The translations under genes were made by a program, and so were the position numbers. From positions 1 through 59,758 of the forward strand of contig JAGBEH010000009.1 of NCBI GenBank assembly GCA_017937125.1: a DNA stretch of 59,758 bases. The letters run 5' to 3'. Under the pieces are notes generated by a model. That model made no database searches and was not told the origin of the DNA. It was given only the letters and a program-made list of their open reading frames with translations. Positions 46,101 to 53,241 of the stretch are shown piece after piece. The stretch comes from Alistipes sp. Lineage in GTDB: Bacteria > Bacteroidota > Bacteroidia > Bacteroidales > Rikenellaceae. How positions within the stretch are numbered: the stretch's first letter is position 1; every line of letters starts with the position of its first letter.

Positions 46101-47251
46101 TGCTGTTCGGCCGTTCGCTGAACGTGGCGGGCGTACCCGATGCCCCGGGGACGCTTATCGCCAAGTCCTACGGACTGCGTACGCGCAATGTGGGCAATCC
46201 GAGCATTATGCGTCTCGACGACGGCAGCTATTTCGTAAACTGCACGGGTCCCGACCCAGACGGCAACACCTGCTTCCGCTCCCGTGACAAGGGAAAGACG
46301 TGGAGCAAGGTCTCGAATCCCGAGTTTATGAACTTCAGCAAGGTGTTCGCCAAAGACGGGTACCTTTACGAATTGGGCGTGCGCAACGGCGTGCGCGGCG
46401 ATTTGGTGATTCGCAAGTCTGCCGACGAGGGTGCCACCTGGTCAGGTATGGAGACCCTGTTCGCGGGCAACTACCACGGGGCGCCTACGCCTTTCGTCGA
46501 GCACCGAGGCCGCCTGTGGCACGCTATGGGCGTGAAGAACGACGACGAGATGATGGGCATACTGATGATGTCTATGCCGATGTCCGCCGACCCGATGAAA
46601 TCCGACAGTTGGACGGTCTCGAACACGCTGACGGGCGACAAGTCGTGGATTGCGAATAATCCCGACCACGTATTCAACCAGTGGCAGGAGGGATGCGTGG
46701 TAAAGGCTCCCGACAATACGCTCAAGATCGTGACGCGCATCGACGACTCGAGGTCCAACGACATTATGGCGCTCATAAGCGTCGAGGACGAGAATACCAT
46801 TTCTTTCGACCCGTCGAAGGATTTCCATATTATGCCCGGTGCCGGCAAGAAGTTCACCATCCTCTACGACGAGCCGAGCGGCAAGTATTGGACTGTCTCG
46901 ACGCCCGTGTTCGACGAGGACCGTACACGTACGCACGCGGGCTGGTACAGCGAGAAGATACTGCCCATTTTCCTGCGCAGCCGTCTGGCGCTGTGCTCTT
47001 CGCCCGACCTGAAGGAATGGAAGATGGAAAAGGTGGTGATTTCGAGCAACAACTGCTTTTTCCACGGATTCCAGTATGTCGATTGGATTTTCGACGGCGA
47101 CGACATAGTGGCCGTCTCGCGTACGGCGTTTTCCGAGAACCGCGGGCTGCCCAACCGCCAGCATGATGCCAATATGCTGACATTCCATCGTCTGACCGAT
47201 TTCCGCAACGGCGGGTTCGAGACGGCGGCGGTGACCTTCGACCAGATTTAA
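43169..47251 (+). CDS. Large surface lipoprotein with sialidase-fold C-terminal domain
   Basis: The 1,360-aa lipoprotein (VAVAGCTSFEDES, cysteine near residue 28) has three parts. First comes a fimbrillin-like domain (about 45-345, with DVSWLETDNAGIFAATDG and YAVYPFSG). Next come about four units of an unknown domain (roughly 350-480, 480-685, 690-845 and 855-980), recognisable by GxVYVxxR, a GW pair and aGEkvxiP. Last is a BNR domain (about 999-1360) homologous to the tandem BNR proteins, with GNPSIMRLDDGSY, SRDKGKTW, SADEGATW, YHGAPTPF and GFQYVDWIFDGDDIV. The start was set at 43169; an in-frame TTG upstream is less likely. A C9 run (43278-43286) lies in codons 37-40. It is probably a surface enzyme or binding protein for the target glycan. 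Confidence 0.8.
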   Translation: MKTNLFYRLTDCLVKGSACALLVAVAGCTSFEDESVSPPLDGADKGNIAVTFSGNLAADTPSAPDSRTAIDAADGKADVSWLETDNAGIFAATDGAVQANVRYEVIPDASNPALCGFSVPEGGNALTFYEDARNDFYAVYPFSGTEGEGDPAAFAVSLPSVQIQRAANDKSHLGKYAVMTAEPVSKAAGDLSAVGLSFRNVFSVLEVAVEYTGAASELVSAALVSGDSDLAFFKGSLDITRPIPTASKTLPLEVADGSQRINLGFDENPALGEGGLSLWFVVLPGSHAVGALSIELVMTDGRTCRYDFDKAVDFVSNRYYRKRLAVGEADFKAEPDAAGCSIRDAVYTNTPITGYLWTDRKYSLLQADGTIANLPERFEGWTMASSGASTYPAGMMEPSEAGCVYVMTRATYESLHNVMTKEGWCAVTPLSNDNAAALRDDSSGNPAMTVWRKSAGAGEKIAIPSAKAGWGGYTPIAPEPFGYEYSDAEVLLYQKVEIGGKTASKPMADRITNMRNGALIYNSRCKEGGHTLDFALWNIPGRFTYSEEARWQTLSYKSAFYPDPSVIEAKTAGMVYVLLKNDANYISGLEKLGWKRETSADVALPADFADHDVSDFVGDDSFSIYYNGAVNNGASDTTGAGYLVIMSKFCAAGEKVNLYDISQNVLKTKAGFQCIRPVAKNLEVVYPSAAITVTDVDASLSATVREFRIGVSLPVGTTGCMICGEDGSVDNEEWADKYYYKKTKTGLDRDFPAGFRNFDFLAVRRNSTQTTTAVQFRAEESGKVYGLVHAIYDADMTGAGWTLVSRAFTFDWNTNPFNIYELDVAAGEVYATPLLTAATGNLLNTVTLLSRSITVDTATAQTDVMGAMVDIRQLKSGQMLYPQNDDYALDDSNIPAGLKNMQYATSLKEYAGVAQVRADRPTIFRAAVAQGVAAGAGWVPTGGSMTVGDRAFDIYMYNYVSPNRWVSVPSGAGTASTLLFGRSLNVAGVPDAPGTLIAKSYGLRTRNVGNPSIMRLDDGSYFVNCTGPDPDGNTCFRSRDKGKTWSKVSNPEFMNFSKVFAKDGYLYELGVRNGVRGDLVIRKSADEGATWSGMETLFAGNYHGAPTPFVEHRGRLWHAMGVKNDDEMMGILMMSMPMSADPMKSDSWTVSNTLTGDKSWIANNPDHVFNQWQEGCVVKAPDNTLKIVTRIDDSRSNDIMALISVEDENTISFDPSKDFHIMPGAGKKFTILYDEPSGKYWTVSTPVFDEDRTRTHAGWYSEKILPIFLRSRLALCSSPDLKEWKMEKVVISSNNCFFHGFQYVDWIFDGDDIVAVSRTAFSENRGLPNRQHDANMLTFHRLTDFRNGGFETAAVTFDQI
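43278..43286 (+). repeat. C9 homopolymer inside the large lipoprotein gene
   Basis: Nine C's occupy codons 37-40 (S-P-P-L), just after the lipoprotein signal. A one-base slip here would truncate the protein soon after its anchor. Confidence 0.9.
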
Positions 47252-47273
47252 CAGCTTGTAATCCCAAAAAGAT

Positions 47274-47399
47274 ATGACAATGAAACGGAAAATATACGAT
47301 AGTCCCGACATAACGGCTGTCATTATGCGTGTCGAGTACGGCTTCGCGTCGAGCAACCCTTCGGGAGAGACCGATCCGATGGAGTACGAAGAACTTTAG
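47274..47399 (+). CDS. Small 41-aa protein before SusC 2
   Basis: The ORF begins MTMKRKIYDSPDI and ends DPMEYEEL; a second in-frame ATG lies two codons in. It has the same pattern as the 47-aa ORF at 32008: basic start, proline segment, ExG[FI]AxS core and acidic end. It lies 22 bp after the large lipoprotein gene and 62 bp before the SusC gene. No function can be assigned. Confidence 0.5.
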   Translation: MTMKRKIYDSPDITAVIMRVEYGFASSNPSGETDPMEYEEL

Positions 47400-47461
47400 T
47401 CCGACCTGTTGCGGTGCCGTGACGGGCACCGCACTGCGGAACTCTAACCAAACCTTAAAAT

Positions 47462-50400
47462 ATGAAACGAAATCTACAATCGATCGCACTTTCGGCGGTG
47501 TGGCTTCTGGCGGTCGTCGTGTCTCTGCCCGTACATCGTGCCGAGGCGCAGACGGCGGCGAAAATCACGGTGTCGGGAGTGGTTACCGATGCTTCGCAAC
47601 GCCCGATACCCGGTGTTACGGTGATCATAAAGGACAGCTTTTCGGGTACGACGACCGACGGTAACGGCCATTACAGCATAAAGGCGGGCAGGAACGATGT
47701 CCTCGAGTTCAGCTCGCTGGGATATGCCACGCAGAACGTATCCGTCGCCGCGCGCACCGATATAAATGTGACGCTCGCCGAGGATACGCAGCAGATCGAA
47801 ACCGTCGTGGTGGAGATAGGCTACGGCGAGCAGCGCAAAAAGGACGTGAGCGGCTCGGTCGGCATAGTCAATATCGACGATATGGTCAAGGCGCCCGTTT
47901 CGTCGTTCGACCAGGCCTTGCAGGGGCGTATCGCGGGAGTGAACGTAACCTCATCCGACGGACAGCCGGGTACGGACTTCAACGTGGTTATTCGCGGCGC
48001 CAACTCGCTGACGCAGGACAATTCCCCGTTGTACGTAATAGACGGATTCCCGATAGAGAACCTCTCAACCTCGGCATTGAATCCCGAGGAGATAGAGTCT
48101 ATGACGGTGCTCAAGGACGCCTCCGCCTCGGCCATCTACGGTTCGCGCGGCGCCAACGGCGTGATAATCATAGAGACCAAGAAGGGTAATGAAGGCCGTC
48201 CGACGGTAACCTATTCAGGTACGTTCGGCGTACAGTCGGTAACCAAGACGATGGAGATGATGACCCCTTACGAGTACGTTACCTACCTTATCGAGCGCGA
48301 CCCGTCGAACGAGGCCAAGTTCCTCGAGGGGCAGGGACGCACGATGGAGTATTACAAGAATGCCAAGGGCATAGACTGGCAGGACAAGATTTTCCGTACG
48401 GCTTTCGTGCATATGCACAACGTATCGGTGCGCGGCGGCAACAAGATGACGAAATACTCCGTTTCGGGGTCGTACAATAACCAGAAAGGCATAATCGTGA
48501 ATTCGGGTTACCGCAAGATTCAGGGCCGCGTGTCGCTGGACCAGCGGCTGAGCAAGTATGTGCGGTTGAACGTGAATGTCAATTATACGCAGGACAAGGT
48601 TAGCGGGCAGACGACCTCGGCGGCGCTTTCCTCCAGCAATTCGTACGCCACCTATCTGATGTACCGCACGTGGGCGTTCCGTCCCGTGCTGATGGCGGGG
48701 CAGACTGCCGACGACCTGTTCGACGACGAGTCGGACGGCACGGGTTCGTCGGTGATGAACCCCTATATCACCACGATGAACGAAGACCGTCACAACGTGC
48801 GCCAGACCCTTATGTCGAATGCCAAGCTCGATTTTCAGCTCGCGCGCGGGTTGAAGCTCACCGTGCGCGGCGGATATACGAACTACTCGTACCGCCTTAC
48901 GGAGTTCAACGGTTCGGAGTCGTACAAGGGCTATCCGCGTCCGAGCAACAGCAAAGGAGTGCACGCTTCGGTTACGAACTATATGCGTGAGGACTGGATG
49001 AACGAGAACATACTCTCGTATGCGCGCAAATACAACAAGCTGCATAATTTCAACGCTATGGTCGCCTTTACCGTTCAGGGTACGCGGCCGCAGCGCTATT
49101 CGTTCGAGAATACCCAGATTCCGAACGAAAAGCTCGGCCTGAGCGGTATGGACGACGGCATTCCTTATACGACCACCGTCACGCTTTCGGAGAACCGTCT
49201 TATGTCGGCACTGGCGCGCGTGAACTACAACTACAAGTCGCGTTATATGCTTACGGCATCGTTCCGCGCCGACGGTTCGTCGAAATTTATGAAAGGGCAT
49301 CGCTGGGGATATTTCCCGTCGGGCGCCGTTGCGTGGCGGATAGGCGAGGAGCCGTGGCTGCGCAGGGCCAAGTGGCTCGATGAGGCCAAGCTGCGCTTCA
49401 GCGTCGGTATGACGGGCAACAACCGTGTCGGCGACTTTTCGGCATACCCCACGATAGCGATGAACGATTACTATTCGTTCGACAATACGACGCCGCAGGA
49501 GGCCTATATTATGACCAATATGGGCAACCGCAATCTGACATGGGAGACCACGACGCAGTATAATCTGGGTCTCGACCTTGCGTTCCTCGACAATCGCATC
49601 AATGTTACGTTCGACATCTACCGCAAAAATACCGACGATCTGCTGCTCAACGCCAATATGCCTTACAGTTCGGGCTTTACGAAGGTGTATAAGAATATAG
49701 GCTCGGTGCGCAACGACGGTCTGGAGTTCTCGTTCAGTACGGTGAACGTCCGTACGCGCGATTTCCAGTGGACTTCCGATTTCAACATCTCTTTCAACCG
49801 CAGCAGGGTGCTGGCGCTGACCGAAGACGAGGAGTTCCTGCTCTCGAAGGTGTCGTTCACCAACGATTTCAACAATACGTACCTCTATATCGCCCGCGTG
49901 GGCGGCCCCGTAGCGTCGTTCTACGGCTACCAGTGGGACGGGGTATACGGCTATGACGATTTCGACCGCGACGCCGCAGGCAACTATACGCTGAAAAAGA
50001 ACGTCCCCTCTAACGGCGACGAACGCGACAAGATACAACCCGGCGATATAAAATACATTGACCAGAACGGCGACGGGATAGTCAATGACAAGGATATGGT
50101 CGTCATAGGCCGCTGCGAGCCGATACATACGGGAGGATTCAACAATAACTTTACGTATAAGGGGTTGAGCCTAAATATATTCTTTCAGTGGTCGTACGGC
50201 AACGACATTATGAACGCCAACCGAATAATGTTCGAGGGCAATGCTTTTGGCAGGAACATCAATCAGTTCCGCTCGTATACCGACCGATGGTCGCCCGACA
50301 ACCAGGGCAGCCGCAATTTCCGGACGGGCGGTCAGGGTCCGACGGGCTATTACAGCTCGCGCACGATAGAGGACGGCTCGTTCCTGCGACTGAAGACCGT

Positions 50401-50617
50401 GCAGTTGAGCTACAAACTGCCGCAGCGCTGGATGAAGCGCATACGAATATCTTCGTTGGAGGTCTTCGTTTCGGGGCAGAACCTGTGGACGTGGACGAAG
50501 TATTCGGGTCTCGACCCCGAGGTCTCGACGCGTCCGTCGGCATTGACGCCCGGTTTCGACTATTCGGCCTACGCCCGCAACAGAATATTCACGGGCGGCA
50601 TAAAACTTACATTCTAA
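47462..50617 (+). CDS. SusC/RagA-family TonB-dependent glycan importer 2
   Basis: The 1,051-aa outer-membrane importer has a signal peptide (about 1-30, RAEAQ), a carboxypeptidase-D-like domain (VSGVVTDASQRPIPGVTVII, about 36-110), the SusC signature ETVVVEIGYGEQRKKDVSG near 112-130, a plug (VIDGFPIEN, YGSRGANGVIIIET), a barrel and a C-terminal phenylalanine (GGIKLTF). It is a close paralogue of the first SusC in length and motif order, including the NADLPYTTGFSKVYKNIG-like block. Its SusD partner follows 12 bp later. The two importers probably take up different products of one glycan. Confidence 0.95.
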   Translation: MKRNLQSIALSAVWLLAVVVSLPVHRAEAQTAAKITVSGVVTDASQRPIPGVTVIIKDSFSGTTTDGNGHYSIKAGRNDVLEFSSLGYATQNVSVAARTDINVTLAEDTQQIETVVVEIGYGEQRKKDVSGSVGIVNIDDMVKAPVSSFDQALQGRIAGVNVTSSDGQPGTDFNVVIRGANSLTQDNSPLYVIDGFPIENLSTSALNPEEIESMTVLKDASASAIYGSRGANGVIIIETKKGNEGRPTVTYSGTFGVQSVTKTMEMMTPYEYVTYLIERDPSNEAKFLEGQGRTMEYYKNAKGIDWQDKIFRTAFVHMHNVSVRGGNKMTKYSVSGSYNNQKGIIVNSGYRKIQGRVSLDQRLSKYVRLNVNVNYTQDKVSGQTTSAALSSSNSYATYLMYRTWAFRPVLMAGQTADDLFDDESDGTGSSVMNPYITTMNEDRHNVRQTLMSNAKLDFQLARGLKLTVRGGYTNYSYRLTEFNGSESYKGYPRPSNSKGVHASVTNYMREDWMNENILSYARKYNKLHNFNAMVAFTVQGTRPQRYSFENTQIPNEKLGLSGMDDGIPYTTTVTLSENRLMSALARVNYNYKSRYMLTASFRADGSSKFMKGHRWGYFPSGAVAWRIGEEPWLRRAKWLDEAKLRFSVGMTGNNRVGDFSAYPTIAMNDYYSFDNTTPQEAYIMTNMGNRNLTWETTTQYNLGLDLAFLDNRINVTFDIYRKNTDDLLLNANMPYSSGFTKVYKNIGSVRNDGLEFSFSTVNVRTRDFQWTSDFNISFNRSRVLALTEDEEFLLSKVSFTNDFNNTYLYIARVGGPVASFYGYQWDGVYGYDDFDRDAAGNYTLKKNVPSNGDERDKIQPGDIKYIDQNGDGIVNDKDMVVIGRCEPIHTGGFNNNFTYKGLSLNIFFQWSYGNDIMNANRIMFEGNAFGRNINQFRSYTDRWSPDNQGSRNFRTGGQGPTGYYSSRTIEDGSFLRLKTVQLSYKLPQRWMKRIRISSLEVFVSGQNLWTWTKYSGLDPEVSTRPSALTPGFDYSAYARNRIFTGGIKLTF

Positions 50618-50629
50618 ACAGACGACGTT

Positions 50630-52228
50630 ATGAAAAAGTTACGATATATAATTGTCTGCGCGGTTGCGGCGGCGACGGTATCCTGCTCGTTTCTGGATAC
50701 CTATCCCGAGGATTTCTCGACGCCGGAGGATTTTTACGAGACTTACGACGAGCTGAATTCGGCGCTGTTGGGCGTTTACGCCACTTTGGCCGACGGCTCG
50801 CTCTACGGCAACAATATGCTCGGCCGTATGGGGTTGAGCGCCGATCTGGGTTACGAACGTTACAGTTACGACGAGATGTCGGTGGGGTATTACGACGTTT
50901 CGGTCGCCGACGCGAAGATTCTGGGTTACTGGCGCGACCTCTATGCGGGTATCGGCCGCGCCAATACGGTGCTGGCCAATCTCGACCGGCCGAAGGATAT
51001 GACCGACGAGCAGCGTACGTCGGTCGAGGCGCAGGCGCGTTTCCTGCGTGCGTATTACTATTTTATGCTGACTTCGAGGTTCGGCGCCGTGCCGCTCATA
51101 ACGCGTGTTCCCGACGATTCGGGTAAAAAACACGTGCAGATAGCGCAGACGCCGCAGCGCGATATCTACCTCTTCGTGATTTCGGAGATGGAGCAGGTCG
51201 CCGAGTCGCTGCCCGATGCGTCCTCGCTCGCGGGCGGCGGGCGGTTGAGCAAGTCGGCCGCTTACGGCATTCTGGCGCGCGTGGCTCTCTATATGGCGGG
51301 CAACCCGCTCGATGAGGAGGGTATGTACGGCAAGGCCAAAGAGTATGCCGAGCGGGTTATCGGCTACGGATGTCACCGCCTGAACCCCGTTTACGAGGAT
51401 ATTTTCAAGAATTATATTCAGGACAAGTACGACATTGCCGAGAGCATCTTCGAGGTGGAGTTCTACGGCAACAACCAGTCCGCCTATACCACGACGGCGG
51501 GTCAGGTGGGACGTATCAACGGCATCTACTACTATACCGTCGTCGAGGGTAAGGACTGGGGCGCGAGTCTGGGAGCTTTGCGCGCTTCGTCGTATTTCTA
51601 CGAGCTTTTCGATGCTTCCGACGTCCGCCGCGACTGGACTATCGCTTCGTACGAATTCGACGGTACGACGGGCGACAAGGTCGAAATATCTGCGGGCGAC
51701 CACTGGAAACGCTGCTGCGGCAAGTTCCGCAGGGAATTCGAACTCGTTTCGCCCAAGGATTTGCAGTATACGCCCATAAATTTCCCGATACTGCGATATG
51801 CCGACGTGCTGCTGATGTATGCCGAGGGCGTCGCGTGCGACCCGTCGAGCAGTGCGGCGGAGATAGCGCAGGCGTACGAGTATGTCAATATGGTGCGCCG
51901 CCGCGGCCACGGACTGGATGCGGATACGCCCGATGCGGCCGTGGATCTTGAAAACGAGGGGCGCGAGATGCTGCTCGAACAGATAAAGGACGAACGTGCC
52001 CGCGAACTCGGCTTCGAGTTGCTGCGCAAGGACGATCTCGTGCGCTGGGGAGAGTTGTACGACCGTATGCGTGCCGTCAGGGCGACCATTCCCGATCACT
52101 ATACATCGTCGTGGTATGTCGCCGCGCGTCTCTATTTCGGCAATGTTTCGCGGCGCGACATACTGTGGCCCATACCATCCTACGAAATGGGTGTAAACCA
52201 TAAACTCGTGCAGAACGATGGCTTTTAA
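50630..52228 (+). CDS. SusD/RagB-family glycan-binding lipoprotein 2
   Basis: The 532-aa lipoprotein (ATVSCSFLDTYPEDF, cysteine near residue 18) pairs with the SusC just upstream. Helical repeat features include AQARFLRAYYYFMLTSRFGAVPLI, the C-terminal block RARELGFELLRKDDLVRWG and the ending WPIPSYEMGVNHKLVQNDGF. The endings of both SusD proteins in the window are very alike, supporting duplication of a whole SusC-SusD-DUF5017 set. Confidence 0.95.
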   Translation: MKKLRYIIVCAVAAATVSCSFLDTYPEDFSTPEDFYETYDELNSALLGVYATLADGSLYGNNMLGRMGLSADLGYERYSYDEMSVGYYDVSVADAKILGYWRDLYAGIGRANTVLANLDRPKDMTDEQRTSVEAQARFLRAYYYFMLTSRFGAVPLITRVPDDSGKKHVQIAQTPQRDIYLFVISEMEQVAESLPDASSLAGGGRLSKSAAYGILARVALYMAGNPLDEEGMYGKAKEYAERVIGYGCHRLNPVYEDIFKNYIQDKYDIAESIFEVEFYGNNQSAYTTTAGQVGRINGIYYYTVVEGKDWGASLGALRASSYFYELFDASDVRRDWTIASYEFDGTTGDKVEISAGDHWKRCCGKFRREFELVSPKDLQYTPINFPILRYADVLLMYAEGVACDPSSSAAEIAQAYEYVNMVRRRGHGLDADTPDAAVDLENEGREMLLEQIKDERARELGFELLRKDDLVRWGELYDRMRAVRATIPDHYTSSWYVAARLYFGNVSRRDILWPIPSYEMGVNHKLVQNDGF

Positions 52229-52246
52229 CGGTTAAAAACTACCATT

Positions 52247-53230
52247 ATGAAACGTATATTCGTAATACTTACGGCCGTGATGCTGCTCGCAGGCTGCCGC
52301 AAAGGCGAGGTGGAGACTCCGAAATTCGGGGTGCGCACCGCGTCGAAAACGGTCCGTGCGGGCGTTCCCGTCGTCTTCGACTTCGAGGGTACGGCCGACA
52401 TAATATCATTCTATTCGGGCGAGACGGGCAACGAGTACGCCTATCACGACCGCGACCGCATCATTCCGACCGATATGGTCGTTACCTTCTCGACGGTAAC
52501 CACGACCGGAAATATCGCCAGTCCCAATCCCGTGAAGGTGCCGATACTCTGTTCCACCGACTTCGCGGGGGGCGACGAGTACACCGTGGAGGCCGTCGAG
52601 GCTGCTACGTGGACGGATATTTCCGACCGTTTCAGGATGCCGACGGGAACGGACCAGACCGTTTTTTCGGGCGACGTCAGCATTCTCGACCTGTTTCCCG
52701 ACAACGAGACGCCGCTGTACCTCTGCTTCCACTATTACTGCGATAAGTTCGACAGTGCCAGAAACAACTTGCGAACGGTGTATAACATCCAGAGTTTCCG
52801 CGTGAACGGCGTTACGGATGCGGGGTCGTCGATACTCTATCCGTTTGCCGACTGCAACTGGAAAATGGCGCTCGGCTATCCTTTGGAGAACGAAGGCGTC
52901 AAGCCCGACATCAATACCACGCGCGTACTGATGCGTTGCGACTTCCGTCCTGCGAGCGACCGCGACAGCTACTTCATCGCAGGTCCGTTCTACCGTCACG
53001 GCGAGATAAATACGGGACCCGATATGGCCGTAGGCATCAAGTCGATATCGACGCCTATGCTTGCGAGCTACAGGCACACTTACGAAAAGGCGGGGAAATA
53101 TACCGTAACTTTCGTGGCGTCGAATGCGAGCGTGTACGGCCGTCGGCAGGTGGTGCGTACTATGGACATAACGGTTGTGGACGACGGCGGTACTATCGTA
53201 CCTCCCGAAAATGAAGAGTGGAACGATTAA
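52247..53230 (+). CDS. DUF5017 lipoprotein 2 (probable surface glycan-binding protein)
   Basis: The 327-aa lipoprotein (MLLAGCRKGE, cysteine near residue 16) matches the DUF5017 pattern closely: FGVRTASKTVRAGVPVVFDF then GTADIISFYSGETGNEYAYHDRD. Later blocks TWTDISDRFRMPTGTD and LYLCFHYYCDKFDSARNN are also seen in relatives. The final segment (YEKAGKYTVTFVASNASVYG) parallels that of DUF5017 lipoprotein 1. It probably binds glycan at the surface as part of the second SusCD complex. Confidence 0.82.
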   Translation: MKRIFVILTAVMLLAGCRKGEVETPKFGVRTASKTVRAGVPVVFDFEGTADIISFYSGETGNEYAYHDRDRIIPTDMVVTFSTVTTTGNIASPNPVKVPILCSTDFAGGDEYTVEAVEAATWTDISDRFRMPTGTDQTVFSGDVSILDLFPDNETPLYLCFHYYCDKFDSARNNLRTVYNIQSFRVNGVTDAGSSILYPFADCNWKMALGYPLENEGVKPDINTTRVLMRCDFRPASDRDSYFIAGPFYRHGEINTGPDMAVGIKSISTPMLASYRHTYEKAGKYTVTFVASNASVYGRRQVVRTMDITVVDDGGTIVPPENEEWND

Positions 53231-53241
53231 AATCGAAAACT

